The notes: generated from the sequence alone by a model not told the origin. 64,000 nt of DNA from CAVSUZ01 sp963834715 (GCA_963834715.1 CAWIDE010000001.1:251566-315565), one strand, 5' to 3'. Positions 45,659-56,512 are shown, counted from the stretch's first letter. A program made the numbers and translations.

Positions 45659-48600
45659 CTAGCCACATAACTCTTTGAGCAACTCCTTGGCCTCTTTCAG
45701 GTCTGGCGTTTCGAAGCCCCCGGTGAACCAGCCATAGATCGGAGCCAAGAGCGCGCGGGCTTCGTCGCGCTTGCCCTACGCGCGCCAGAGCCGGGCGAGG
45801 CTGACGGATGCGCGAAGCTCCCAGAATCTGGCCTCCTGGTCGCGAGCAACCGCCAGTGCGCGTTGAAACTCAGCCTCTGTATCAGCAAATGGTGGATCAC
45901 TGGATCTCAGCAGCGCCTCTCCCCTTAGCCGGTGCAGTTCTGGTTCGAACCAGCGCTCGCCGGTCTGTTCGACCCGCGTCAATGCGTCGGCGAACAGCGC
46001 CATAGCATACTCTGGATTGTCTTCAGCCGACAGGGCGGCGATGAGTCCGAGATAGTATGGCACTTTCAGTTGGGAGCCAGTCGCCTGCTTGGCTTTCAAG
46101 CCGTGCTGCATTTCGGCCAGGCCCATCTCTGGTTCGCCGCCGGTCGCCATGCACCACCCACTAAATATCGTGCCGGTTGCTAACCAATGCGCGAAGCCTT
46201 GCTCGGTAGTCAAGGCAATCAGCTCGGCCGCCTTAGCTTCCAGTTTGTGTCGGTCGGCACCCAACTGGTCGAAGACACAGCTCTGGTGGAGAGTGATGGC
46301 GAGGACATGCGGGTTGTTGCTCTGCCTTGCCTCGGCCAATGCGAGATCATGCACCGCATGCGCTTCATTGAGGTGGCCTTGCAGCAGCAGCGACCACGAT
46401 AGCAAGCTGCGGGCAGGGTTGGCCAGTGTCGTGGCAATTTGTTCATGGATGAAATCGCGAATGTGCCCCTTCAACGCTATTGCCTGCGACAAGTGGGCTC
46501 GTGCCGTATCATGTGCCGCCAAAAATACCATACTGATGCCGATACTGCGGTGTGCGGTCAATTCCGCGAGCGCGTCGCCATTAACGTGGATGTAGTTCAA
46601 GAGCGCCGTGGCCTTCTCCACAGACGTTTTCAGCTCGGCGCGATTGAGATGAAACAGCCAAAGCCCCCAGAGGATTGACGCGAGTTGTCGCCAATCACCA
46701 AATTCCTGAGCGAGTTGATAGGCGCGGCCAAAAGCGGCACCCACTTCGAGCGAGGCTAGGCCCTTAACCATCGACAAGGCTCCTGCGAGAGCAACCTGCA
46801 GCTCGATTTCCTTACGATGGCGTGTTGCATCGTTACTTAATCTATCGAGTGACTGCAGCCCTTTCTGGATTTGTGTTACCGCTTCAGCATTCGCTGAGCG
46901 GGCGAGCGCCAGCTTGCCTGCCTTAAGCCAATAATCGATGGCCTGCTCGATCAGCCCAGCCTCGGCATAATGGTGCGCAAGCAACCCCGGCTGAGTCGCA
47001 GCCATTTCCGCATCGCGCTCCAATGCAGCGGCGATCGTACCGTGAAGCGCCGCACGACGCGTGCGCAGCAGCGTTTCATAGGCGGCATCCTGTACCAGCA
47101 CGTGCTTGAATACGTATGTCGCCTCCGGCGGCTTGCCTCGACGGAATACAAGGCCAGAGGCAACGAGGTGATCCAAACCCTCATTCAGGGCTGGCTCCGC
47201 CATATCCGAGATGTCACGAATCAGCTCATGGCTGAACTCCCGCCCGATTACTGAGCCGATCTGCGCCACCTGCTTCGCCACCGAAAGCCGGTCCAGCCGT
47301 GCCATCAGTGACGCCTGCAAAGTATCCGGCACGCCAATTGTCGGTCCAGCTGGCCCGCGGCTCTCCAGCACCGCCTTGGTCAGTTCCTCGATGAACAGCG
47401 GCACGCCATCGGCCTGTGCGACGATGCGAGACAGCACTGCCGGCGGCAGCACCTGATCCAACGTGACCTGCGCGGCAAGCTGCGCGGCCTCGGTCTGTTC
47501 CAGTCGGCTGAGGGCAATCAGCGTTACACCAGCCTGACCGATCCATGGTGCCTGAAGCTCGGGGCGGAAGGTCATCACTACCAGCACGTGCCGCTCATGC
47601 AGGCGGGGAATGGCGAGATCCATGAGTTCCAGCGTGGATGGATCCGCCCAGTGCGCATCCTCAAGCAGCATCAGCACGGGGCGTTGCGCGGCAAGCTTCT
47701 CGGTCTGCCGGATCAGCGCATCGAACGTCCTTTCCTTGCGGCGTTGAGGGCTGAGGTGCAGGCTGGGCGATCCGGTCGTCGGTAACGAAAGCAGATCTGC
47801 CAGCAGTGCTTCGTCCTCCGGCGCTGTAGCCGTCTCCGCAAGCAGCGCCCGTAGCTTGCCCAGCCGTTCCTCCCCTGGGTCATTGCGTTCGAAACCAGCG
47901 GCGAATTCGAGCTGGCTAATCACCGGATGCAGTGGCGTGGCTTGCTGGTGTGGCGAGCAGAAATAGCGAAGCCTGGTCAGATCTCCGCCGCGCAATCGTT
48001 CATCCAATGCCGCGAGCAGGCGCGACTTGCCGATCCCGGGTTCGCCGGAGACCAGCACGAGACGGCCTTGGCCGATTGTGGCCTGCGCCCAGCGACGGAG
48101 CAGGCTGTCCAACTCGTCGTCGCGGCCGATCAGGGGCGTGCGGCGGGCGCGGCGCAGTGCCTCGAACCGGCTCTGCACGACACGGGCGGCAAGTACCCTC
48201 GAAAACCTCGACCGGCTCGGGCAGGCCCTTCAGCAGGATGGCACCGTGGCTGCGGCACTCGAACAGATCGCCGAGAAGCCGCCGGGTCCTCGGCCCGATC
48301 ACAACCGAGTTGGGTTCTGCCAGCGCCTGTAAGCGGGCTGCCAGGTTTGGCGTCTCGCCGACAATGCCGCGCTCCTGGGCTTCCCCCGAGCCGATCAGGT
48401 CGCCGACAACAACCTGGCCGGTGCCAATGCCGATGCGGATCTGCAAGGGCTCGGGTCCTGGGAGTTGCCCAACAGCGTCGATGAGTGCCAAGCCGGTGCG
48501 GACTGCGCGTTCGGGGTCATCCTCGTGTGCTTGTGGATAGCCGAAGTACACCAGCACGCCGTCCCCCATGTACTTGGCGACAAAGCCGTCGAGACGGCCG

Positions 48601-48950
48601 ACCACGTCTGCCACGCAGCGGTGATACGCGCCGAGGATCTCACCCAGGTCCTCCGGGTCGAGCCGAGTTGCGAGGGTAGTCGAACCGACGACGTCGCAGA
48701 ACAGAACAGTAAGCTGCCGCCGTTCGGCGGAGGATACAGACGTGGATGTGGCGCCAGGAACGGCCGTCATCGTTGTCGAAGACGGCGGATGACTCGTCCT
48801 CATCAGCCTGGTGCCGCATTCGGGGCAGAACTTCGCACCGGAGATGGTTTCGCGGCCGCACGAGGGGCAGCATGGCACCAGTGCCGCCCCGCATTGATTG
48901 CAGAACTTACTGCCCTCCCGCACCGCCGATCGGCAGCTCGGACATTCCAT
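45659..48950 (-). pseudogene. Zinc-ribbon / class III adenylate cyclase / AAA-ATPase / TPR protein
   Basis: The start is MECPSCRSAVREGSKFCNQCG. Two zinc ribbons (CPSC/CNQC, CPSC/CPEC) come first. The cyclase domain follows: RRQLTVLFCDVVGSTTLATRL with the metal Asp, FVAKYMGDGVLVYFGYPQAHE with the second Asp, and RIGIGTGQVVVGDL. A one-base shift near 48195 precedes the AAA domain: PLIGRDDELDSLLRRW, VLVSGEPGIGKSRLLAAL (Walker A) and LLEDAHWADPSTLELMD (Walker B). TPR repeats fill the rest. A TAG at 45776-45778 stands at a position expected to be Gln (LWRA-GKRDEARALL). The frame then continues 39 codons to ELLKELCG. If repaired it is an about 1097-residue cAMP-signalling sensor. Confidence 0.85.
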
Positions 48951-49120
48951 GTCGTCCTCGCAAACCTTTAAAGCGCGCCCACAGAATTATAGCGGATATC
49001 GGCAAAAAAAGCGACGCCGCCCTATCGAACTCGGAGCCGCGGTTGCGTCACACGCGCCACGTGAGCAACGATAACGCGGGCGACGCATCCGGGCGGGGGC
49101 CATCCTGCTGCCTAACCGCT

Positions 49121-50728
49121 CCAAGCGCTGTGAAAAATGGCTGAGTCGCACCGCCGCGAATTCGGGCAGCCTCGGCCGTTGCGCCTGTTTCATCGCGATC
49201 GGACCGGATTGTTGGTTGGGGTTGATGGGAAACGGGTTCGACGGGGCGCCTGCCCCGCGGTCTATGGAGCGGCCGGCACCAAGCTGTGGGCGAGGTCGCG
49301 GAACAATGCTGCCTCAGGGCAGGCGGCAGCGAAAGCGACGCGCACACGGGAAGCGGTCTCGATTACCCGTGCAGCGACCTTCATCAGCCGCAGCCGAATG
49401 GTGGTGAACTCGGCGGTGGTCAGCGCGTGTGCCTTGGGGATGCCGTCGCGCACGTTGAGTAACAGCCAATAAGCTGCGGTGTGAAGGATGAGCCGCATCT
49501 GATTGGCAAGCGGTGCCCGACATGAGGTGCGGTCGGAGGCAAGTTGGCTCTTGTGAAGTTTGATCAGGTTTTCCGCCTGGCCGCGCTCACAATAAAGCGT
49601 ATCATACAGCCACTCAGCGCTGCCCGTGGTGATGTTGCTGACCACGAAGCGGATGTCGAGGCCGAGAGTGGACGCCTCGATGCGGGCCGCGATACGACGC
49701 GAACGCGACCAGGATTTGGCCCGATACTGTGTTTCGGTGTAGCGCCGCAGCAGCGGGGAATCGGCTTCGGCGCGACGGACACGAACGTCGTCAGCTGCCG
49801 GCTCGACCAGGCGGTGCAGCACGTCGTTGCCGGACAGGCCGAAGACGTAGCGAATACCCTCCGCTTCGCACCAGTCCATCACCTCTGGTCGGCCGTAATG
49901 GCTGTCACCGCGGATGGTGATGCGCGTGTTCGGCCAATGCCGTCTGATCTCGCGCAGCAGGCGCCGCAGGTGACGGCGGACTTCCTTCCCCGATGGGGTT
50001 TTGCCGGGCCGCAGCAGCACCGCCACCGGCCGCGCCGTGGCAGTGTCATAGATATGGATCGGTAGAAAGCAGCGCTCGTTGTAATGGGCATTGAACAACG
50101 ACAGCTGCTGATATCCATGCACCACGTCCACGGTGTCGTCGATATCAAGCGTGACCGCCTCTGGCGGCACTGCATAGCTGGCGCAGTAGAGGCCAATCAT
50201 CGCCCGCATCATTCGGATGATCTCGCGCAGGCTGGGGGCGTTCTCCCACCGCGACATGGTCGGCTGCGAGCACAAATCGCGGCCGCTGGCGGGCAGCTTG
50301 CCGCAAGCCAGTTTGAAGGCCGGGTCGCGGCGCAGGTGATCGAGGTCGTCGGCGTCCTCGTAGCCGCAGGCGATCGCCAGAATGCGCGCACGCAGGATGT
50401 CACTCAGCTCGATGCACGATCCGGCCTGGATCGCGATGATCGGCAATCTCCGCCGCCAGTCGATTACAGATGCCCAGACGTCGTTCCGCCCGCGCCAGCA
50501 AGATGACGCCGCCATCTGACGTGATCCGTCCGCCATCGAATGCCGCGGTGACTTTCTTGCCTGCAACGGCTGGCAATGCGAACGGCTCGGTCGTATCCTC
50601 GTGCATGGCGGGTGTGGCACCGGTGAGATTGCGATTCGGATGGCGTCAGGCACCCAATTCGTAAGTCACAATCACCACCTTACGCGACACCCGCCGACGA
50701 ATCCCTGCTATGCGATGAATAAGACAGG
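49121..50728 (-). mobile_element. IS1380-family element, copy A
   Basis: The segment from CCAAGCGCTG to AAGACAGG is shared with copy B at 53333-54932, which defines the element by comparison. The terminal repeats are weak. The left edge may begin a few bases earlier, at CCTA. Confidence 0.8.
49262..50606 (-). pseudogene. IS1380-family transposase, copy A, one frameshift
   Basis: The true start is MHEDTTEPFALPAVAGKKVTA at 50606, followed by FDGGRITSDGGVILLARAERR. One extra base at about 50412 (CATCGAGCTG against CATCAGCTG in copy B) shifts the frame. The rest is intact: LSDILRARILAIACGYEDADD, VTLDIDDTVDVVHGYQQ, RPGKTPSGKEVRRHLRRLLR, ITIRGDSHYGRPEVMDWC, SNITTGSAEWLYDTLYCERGQ and ENLIKLHKSQLASDRTSC. 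The larger frame starting upstream of 50606 uses the wrong N-terminus. Confidence 0.9.
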
Positions 50729-51054
50729 CTAAGCGGATGGCGTCTCCGCCGAACTCCTGATTGTTGATCTTGTGCTCCGCTAATATTATGCCCAGCAAAT
50801 CCAAAGGGTTAGCGGATATTTGCCTGTGGGTAACGCCAGGGTAACACCAGCCCACGATTGCACCCTCGGGTCGGGGTCGAGGGGCGCGCGCGAGTGCCGC
50901 CGATGGTCGGGGTTTAATCAGCAGCGATGCCGTGCAGCCCGCCCATTGAAAGCCGCAACCCGAACCGCTCTTGCAGGGCTCTTGAATGATGCGGAGCTTG
51001 GCACCGTCCGCACGCATTTGCCGCGCCATCTCGTGACTGTTACTTGGTAACCGC

Positions 51055-51402
51055 TAACATCTCCCTTTGGCACAGCGCTCCCAACGCCCGCTGCACGCGG
51101 CGCGTGTTTGTGCCGGACAGATACACGCCTGCAATCAGCGCCGCCACCTGCCTTGTCCTGCGCGCATAGCGTGGCAAAACCTCGCTGTGCCATTTGGGCC
51201 GGTGACGATCAGTGTGCCACGAGCGCGACTGAACGCGGCCAATTCTGCCCTCGTCGCGCATGTAGCTGAGAATGATGTCGAGCCGCGTGACGCCGCGCTC
51301 CTCCGCCAGCCGCAATCCCTCCTGCGCCCGCGCGCGCTTCGCAAGTGTCGCCTTGTTCGGCGTCCCCTTCTGCCGGCCACCCGTCTTGCGTCCCCGCGCC
51401 AT
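51055..51402 (-). pseudogene. Phage-type small protein fused in frame to an IS256 transposase fragment
   Basis: The N-terminal part MARGRKTGGRQKGTPNKATLA, RAQEGLRLAEERGVTRLDIIL resembles short prophage proteins with a GGRxxGTPNK signature. From about codon 65 the frame becomes WHSEVLPRYARRTRQVAALI and YLSGTNTRRVQRALGAL, which is part of an IS256-family transposase (compare residues 90-135 of the protein at 3464-4681). Both source genes are truncated by the join. Confidence 0.65.
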
Positions 51403-51494
51403 CTGTCACCTCCGGTCCGCATATAGGGCACGCACCCACGGTAAGCGGCCTTGTTCGATCTACCATCAGAATTCGAACGATCTACCGGCACTTT

Positions 51495-51605
51495 TGCCAT
51501 TGGGAGGCCGTGCGGCTAATGCTGGACAAGCAGTTCAGCGGGTTACCGGTGCTGGATGAGGCGGGTCGCCTGGTCGGGGTTCTGACGGAGAGCGGCGCCA
51601 TTCTG
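51495..51605 (+). pseudogene. CBS-domain fragment
   Basis: EAVRLMLDKQFSGLPVLDEAG then RLVGVLTESG is half of a CBS domain of the kind found in small stress proteins. The beginning is joined to unrelated sequence and the frame ends soon after. It lies just upstream of the SbmA-like gene. Confidence 0.55.
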
Positions 51606-51637
51606 CAAGAGCGGCCAGGCCCGAGCAGGAGGGGTAG

Positions 51638-52654
51638 TTGTTCCGATCATTCTTCATGAGCCGCCGCTGGTGCACCTGGTCCATTCTCGGCGGTGGGCTG
51701 ATCCTGTCTGCCGCCTGGTACCAGGTTGAACTTGATGTGCGGATCAATGCATGGTTTGGCAGCTTCTACAACCTGGTACAGAAGGCGCTCGGCAAGCCAG
51801 GCTCGATCACGATGAGTGAATATCTGAGCCTGCTTATGACCTTCGGACACATCGCTGGACTGTACGTCCTCATTGCTGTAGGCAGCGATTTCTTCATTAA
51901 GCATTATGTGTTCCGCTGGCGTATGGCGATGAACGACTATTATACCGCCCATTGGCACGTTGTGCGTGGTATCGAAGGCGCTTCTCAGCGTGTGCAGGAA
52001 GATACAATGCGATTCGCCCGCCTCATGGAAGGGTTGGGCGTTAGCTTCATGAGGTCGGTTCTGACCCTGATCGCCTTCCTGCCCATCTTGTGGACGTTGT
52101 CGGCCCATGTGACCGAATTACCTTGGATCGGGCCGGTGCCCCATTCACTGGTATGGGTCGCGATCCTGTTCGCGTTGGCCGGCACTGTGTTGATGGGGGT
52201 TGTCGGCGTCAAGTTGCCTGGTTTGGAGTTCCAGAACCAGCGGGTCGAGGCCGCCTACCGCAAGGAACTGGTTTATGGCGAAGACGATCACCAGCGTGCG
52301 GATCTATCGCGCCTGGGAGTGCTGTTCAGCAATGTGCAGCGCAGCTATTTCCGCCTGTTTTTCCATTACATGTATTTCGATGTGGCGAAGTGGTCGTATC
52401 TGCAATTCGGCGCACTGGTCCCCTATATCGCCCTCAGTTCAACCGTGGTCGCGGGTGCGGTCACGCTTGGAGTGATGCAGCAGATCGTGCGTGCCTTTGG
52501 CCGGGTCGAGGGCTCGTTCCAGTACCTGGTGTACATGTGGACCACGATTGTCGAACTGATTTCCGTGTACAAGCGGCTGCGAGGTTTTGAGCGGCAGATC
52601 CAGTCAAATCGGCCGCTGTGCCGGCTTGAGTCCCGGCCATTATCGGGGACTTAA
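51638..52654 (+). CDS. SbmA/BacA-family peptide transporter
   Basis: A TTG start at 51638 follows AGGAGGGG, giving FRSFFMSRRWCTWSILGGGLI. The 338-residue membrane protein has the family blocks FIKHYVFRWRMAMNDYYTAHW, RGIEGASQRVQEDTMRFARLM, TLSAHVTELPWIGPVPHSLVW, GVKLPGLEFQNQRVEAAYRKE and LVYGEDD, plus SFQYLVYMWTTIVELISVYKR. SbmA/BacA proteins import peptides and peptide antibiotics using the proton gradient. It is shorter at the N-terminus than E. coli SbmA (406 residues), lacking one or two membrane segments, but short family members of this size exist. Confidence 0.88.
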   Translation: MFRSFFMSRRWCTWSILGGGLILSAAWYQVELDVRINAWFGSFYNLVQKALGKPGSITMSEYLSLLMTFGHIAGLYVLIAVGSDFFIKHYVFRWRMAMNDYYTAHWHVVRGIEGASQRVQEDTMRFARLMEGLGVSFMRSVLTLIAFLPILWTLSAHVTELPWIGPVPHSLVWVAILFALAGTVLMGVVGVKLPGLEFQNQRVEAAYRKELVYGEDDHQRADLSRLGVLFSNVQRSYFRLFFHYMYFDVAKWSYLQFGALVPYIALSSTVVAGAVTLGVMQQIVRAFGRVEGSFQYLVYMWTTIVELISVYKRLRGFERQIQSNRPLCRLESRPLSGT

Positions 52655-53029
52655 GACAATAGCGCCAGCGACAGGCCCTTGGCCGCACAGGTCCTAGAGC
52701 ATCGGGGCGAGATCAGTACGCGCGCGTCGAAAAACCCAGATCATCTTATGTCACAACCGGCCACGCCATCTTGTCCGCGACCGCGATGAGGTTGCCCTTA
52801 TTGCTGCGCCAAGTCGAAGATCGGTTGCTGAGAACGATGCTGCTGGTTCGTGCCGGACTACGCAATACTGTTCACTGAGGCTGAACGCTGAACCGGGTGG
52901 CGCTGGAACGTGCGCTAAGGGGACGCGTTGGATCTGATCGGACTGGTTGATGCTGTAACGCGTGTCGGTCCGCAAGGTAAGTAAATGGCTGTGGACGTAG
53001 GGCTGTGGGTTCCTATAATTGGGCAAGCA
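52655..53029. other. Unassigned stretch
   Basis: I see no supported gene or strong signal between the SbmA-like gene and the terminase remnant. Confidence 0.4.
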
Positions 53030-53326
53030 AAACGGTATCAGGACGGGGATGCAAGAGCCTTGGCACCGGCAAGTCGATTCAGGAGATCATGCAGGCGCAT
53101 GGGCGCCGGGTATATATCGTGCCGAAGCTTTCCGTCGAAAACGGCATTAACGCTGCCCGCACGATATTCCCAATTGCTGGTTCGGTGAGGAGAAGTGCGC
53201 TGATGGCCTGCATGCACTTCGGCAGTATCGCTACGAGGTTGACGAGGACCTGGACACGTTCAGTAGGAAGCCGCTATACGATTGGGCATCGCATGGTGCA
53301 GATGGGTTCCAATATCTAGCCGCTCC
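53030..53326 (+). pseudogene. Phage terminase large subunit, C-terminal remnant
   Basis: The sequence GKSIQEIMQAHGRRVYIVPKL, SVENGINAARTIFP, then after a one-base shift NCWFGEEKCADGLHALRQYRY, EVDEDLDTFSRKPLYDWASHG and ADGFQYLA, matches the nuclease end of phage terminases. The N-terminal ATPase part is absent and the C-terminus is cut by IS1380 copy B. With the DUF5681 and AlpA-like genes it points to a prophage origin for part of the region. Confidence 0.7.
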
Positions 53327-53332
53327 TATTCA

Positions 53333-54932
53333 CCAAGCGCTGTGAAGAATGGCTGAGTCGCACCGCCGCGAATTCGGGCAGCATCGGCCGTTGCGCCTGT
53401 TTCATCGCGATCGGATCTGATTGTTGGTTGGGGTTGATGGGAAACGGGTTCGACGGGCGCCTGCCCCACGGTCTATGGAGCAGCCGGCACCAAGCTGTAG
53501 GCGAGGTCGCGAAACAATACTGCCTCAGGGCAGGCGGCAGCGAAAGCGACGCGCACACGGGAAGCGGTCTCGATTACCCGTGCAGCGACCTTCATCAGCC
53601 GCAGCCGAATGGTGGTGAACTCGGCGATGGTCAGCGCGTGTGCCTTGGGGATGCCGTCGCGCACGTTGAGTAACAGCCAATAAGCTGCGGTGTGAAGGAT
53701 GAGCCGCATCTGATTGGCAAGCGGTGCCCGACATGAGGTGCGGTCGGAGGCAAGTTGGCTCTTGTGACGTTTGATCAGGTTTTCCGCCTGGCCGCGCTCA
53801 CAATAAAGCGCATCATACAGCCACTCAGCGCTGCCCGTGGTGATGTTGCTGACCACGAAGCGGATGTCGAGGCCGAGAGTGGACGCCTCGATGCGGGCCG
53901 CGACACGACGCGAACGCGACTAGGATTTGGCCCGATACTGTGTTTCGGTGTAACGCCGCAGCAGCGGGGCATCGGCTTCGGCGCGACGGACACGAACGTC
54001 GTCAGCTGCCGGCTCGACCAGACTGCGCAGCACGTCGTTGCCGGACAGGCCGAAGACGTAGTGAATATCTTCCGCTTCGCATCAGTCCATCACCTCTGGT
54101 CGGCCGTAATGGCTGTCACCGCGGATGGTGATGCGCGTGTTCGGCCAATGCCGTCTGATCTCGCGCAGCAGGCGCCGCAGGTGACGGCGGACTTCCTTCC
54201 CCGATGGGGTTTTGCCGGGCCGCAGCAGCACCGGCCGCGCCGTGGCAGTGTCATAGATATGGATCGGTAGAAAGCAGCGCTCGTTGTAATGGGCATTGAA
54301 CAACGACCGCTGCTGATATCCATGCACCACGTCCACGGTGTCGTCGATATCAAGCGTGACCGCCTCTGGCGGCACTGCATAGCTGGCGCAGTAGAGGCCA
54401 ATCATCGCCCGCATCATTCGGATGATCTCGCGCAGGCTGGGGGCGTTCTCCCACCGCGACATGGTCGGCTGCGAGCACAAATCGCGGCCGCTGTCGGGCA
54501 GCTTGCCGCAAGCCAGTTTGAAGGCCGGGTCGCGGCGCAGGTAGATCGAGGTCGTCGGCGTCCTCGTAGCCGCAGGCGATCGCCAGAATGCGCGCACGCA
54601 GGATGTCACTCAGCTGATGCACGATCCGGCCTGGATCGCGATGATCGGCAATCTCCGCCGCCAGTCGATCACAGATGCCCAGACGTCGTTCCGCCCGCGC
54701 CAGCAAGATGACGCCGCCATCTGACGTGATCCGTCCGCCATCGAATGCCGCGGTGACTTTCTTGCCTGCAACGGCTGGCAATGCGAACGGCTCGATCGTA
54801 TCCTCGTGCATGGCGGGTGTGGCACCGGTGAGATTGCGATTCGGTGGCGTCAGGCACCCAATTCGTAAGTCACAATCACCACCTTACGCGACACCCGCCG
54901 ACAAATCCCTGCTATGCGATGAATAAGACAGG
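53333..54932 (-). mobile_element. IS1380-family element, copy B
   Basis: It has the same ends as copy A. It is 8 bases shorter overall because of small deletions. The left edge is preceded by CCTATTCA, so the sequence CCTATTCACCAAGC spans the boundary. The right edge lies only six bases before the start codon of the hydrolase-cyclase gene. Confidence 0.8.
53473..54811 (-). pseudogene. IS1380-family transposase, copy B, multiply broken
   Basis: The start at 54811 is MHEDTIEPFALPAVAGKKVTA and the frame is correct through IVHQLSDILRARILAIACGYE, where copy A is shifted. One extra base at about 54543 breaks it. TGG is changed to TGA near 54082 (VMD-) and TGG to TAG near 53921 (AKS-SRSR). A triplet loss removes two residues in TARPVLLRP. 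Comparing A and B allows the intact protein to be rebuilt. Confidence 0.9.
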
Positions 54933-54938
54933 TTAGTC

Positions 54939-56291
54939 ATGTCCACCTATCTCGACATTCCTGTGACGCGCTACGCTCGAAGCGGAGACCTGAGCATTGC
55001 CTTTCAAACGATGGGCGATGGTCCCATTGACCTCATCTTTGTCCCCGGACTAATCACACATCTGGAGTTCCTGCACGAAATTCCCGGTTATACCGACTTC
55101 CTACGACGCCTTTCGGCGTTCGCGCGTGTAATCACCTTCGATAAGAGCGGCCAGGGACTGTCGGACCGGGCATTCGGTATCCCTTCGCTCGAACAGCGCA
55201 TGGACGACATCCGTGCCGTCATGGATACCATCGAGTCCAGGCGTGCCGCCGTGCTTGGCTGCTCCGAAGGCGCGCCAATCAGCTTGATGTTTGCCGCAAC
55301 GTACCCGGAGCGCACTTCTCACCTCATCCTCTGGGGCGGGTTCGCGCGATTTTTAGTCGCACCCGACTACCCATTCTTCCTCACCGAGGACAAGTTTGTG
55401 CGTCGCGTGGAAGACATGGTGGCACACTGGGGCACGGGACAGCTTGCCATCAAAGCGTTTCTGCCCAGCCTTGAGGCCTTTCCGAATGGCGTGAGCCAGT
55501 TTGCCAAGCTGGAGCGACTTACCTTCACCCCCGGCGCGCTCAGGGCAATGTATCAGCAGAACGCTTTGATCGATGTACGCCCCGTTTTGCCGACGGTGCA
55601 GGTCCCGACCTTGGTGTTACATCGGCGAATGGATTTGGCGGTACCGGTGGAGAATGGTCGCTATCTCGCATCGCGAATCGCAGGAGCAAAATACATTGAG
55701 TACGCCGACTGTGGCGATCACCTCATTTTTGCCGGCGATTGGCCAACGTTCTGTGGCGATATCGAGGAGTTCGTGACTGGGAACCAGGGGGCAGTGCTAT
55801 CCGATTTTGACCGCATGCTGGCGACGGTGCTCTTTACTGACATTGTTGATTCCACACGCCAAGTTTCCGAGTTAGGCGATCAAAAATGGCACCGTGCGCT
55901 TGATGAACACGACCGTATCGCACGAAGAATCGTGGCACAGCATCGTGGAAATCTAGTCAAAACGACGGGCGATGGGATTCTGGCGACCTTCGACGGGCCG
56001 GGGCGCGCAGTCCGTTGCGCATTGACGTTCGAGGCTGCAGCTAAGCAGATGGGTATATCAGTACGAACGGGTCTCAATACTGGCGAGATAGAATTGCGAG
56101 AAGGCGATGTCAGCGGCGTTGCGGTCCATGTCGCCGCACGTGTAATGGCCAAGGCCAAGCCAGGCGAGGTGTTGGTGTCTCGCGTGGTCAAGGATCTTCT
56201 TCCAGGCGCTGGGCTGAAGTTCTTTGAGCGTGGGACTCAGGAATTCAAGGGACTACCAGGGTACTGGGACCTATTCGCAGTGAGTGCTTAG
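54939..56291 (+). CDS. Alpha/beta-hydrolase fused to class III adenylate/guanylate cyclase
   Basis: This is a 450-residue protein. The first 270 residues are an alpha/beta-hydrolase: IDLIFVPGLITHLEFLHEIPG, FDKSGQGLSDR, LGCSEGAPISLMFAATYPERT with the Ser nucleophile elbow (GCSEG), LVLHRRMDLAVPVENGRYLA with the Asp, and CGDHLIFAGDW with the His. The last 170 are a cyclase: LATVLFTDIVDSTRQVSELGD with the metal Asp, LVKTTGDGILATFDGPGRAVR, VRTGLNTGEIELREGDVSGVA and VHVAARVMAKAKPGEVLVS. It probably makes cAMP in response to a small molecule bound by the hydrolase part. The start codon is seven bases from the end of IS1380 copy B. Confidence 0.9.
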   Translation: MSTYLDIPVTRYARSGDLSIAFQTMGDGPIDLIFVPGLITHLEFLHEIPGYTDFLRRLSAFARVITFDKSGQGLSDRAFGIPSLEQRMDDIRAVMDTIESRRAAVLGCSEGAPISLMFAATYPERTSHLILWGGFARFLVAPDYPFFLTEDKFVRRVEDMVAHWGTGQLAIKAFLPSLEAFPNGVSQFAKLERLTFTPGALRAMYQQNALIDVRPVLPTVQVPTLVLHRRMDLAVPVENGRYLASRIAGAKYIEYADCGDHLIFAGDWPTFCGDIEEFVTGNQGAVLSDFDRMLATVLFTDIVDSTRQVSELGDQKWHRALDEHDRIARRIVAQHRGNLVKTTGDGILATFDGPGRAVRCALTFEAAAKQMGISVRTGLNTGEIELREGDVSGVAVHVAARVMAKAKPGEVLVSRVVKDLLPGAGLKFFERGTQEFKGLPGYWDLFAVSA

Positions 56292-56512
56292 CTTTCCCCT
56301 TCGTGGATAATGTTATAGCCGCGTTAGCGGAGCTGTCGGTTTACGGGTCTGTCAAACGCGCATTTGGCCGCGCTAACCCGTCACCCTCGCCTGCCACCTA
56401 AACCACCCAGTTTACCTCCGATAATCCGCGTTCTCGTAGGTAATCGTCGAACACAACGAACATCCTATACGCCGCGATTATTCCTTGTGAGCGTCGATTA
56501 CCGACCCAATGT

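Noticed and set aside
50607..50653. Alternative N-terminus of the IS1380 copy A transposase giving one 463-residue frame
   Set aside because: Copy B and the family show the start MHEDT in another frame; the longer frame is created by a one-base insertion near 50412.
49121..54932. IS1380 copies A and B as a composite transposon carrying SbmA
   Set aside because: Both copies have inactive transposases and no shared outer target duplication could be seen; possible in the past but not supported.
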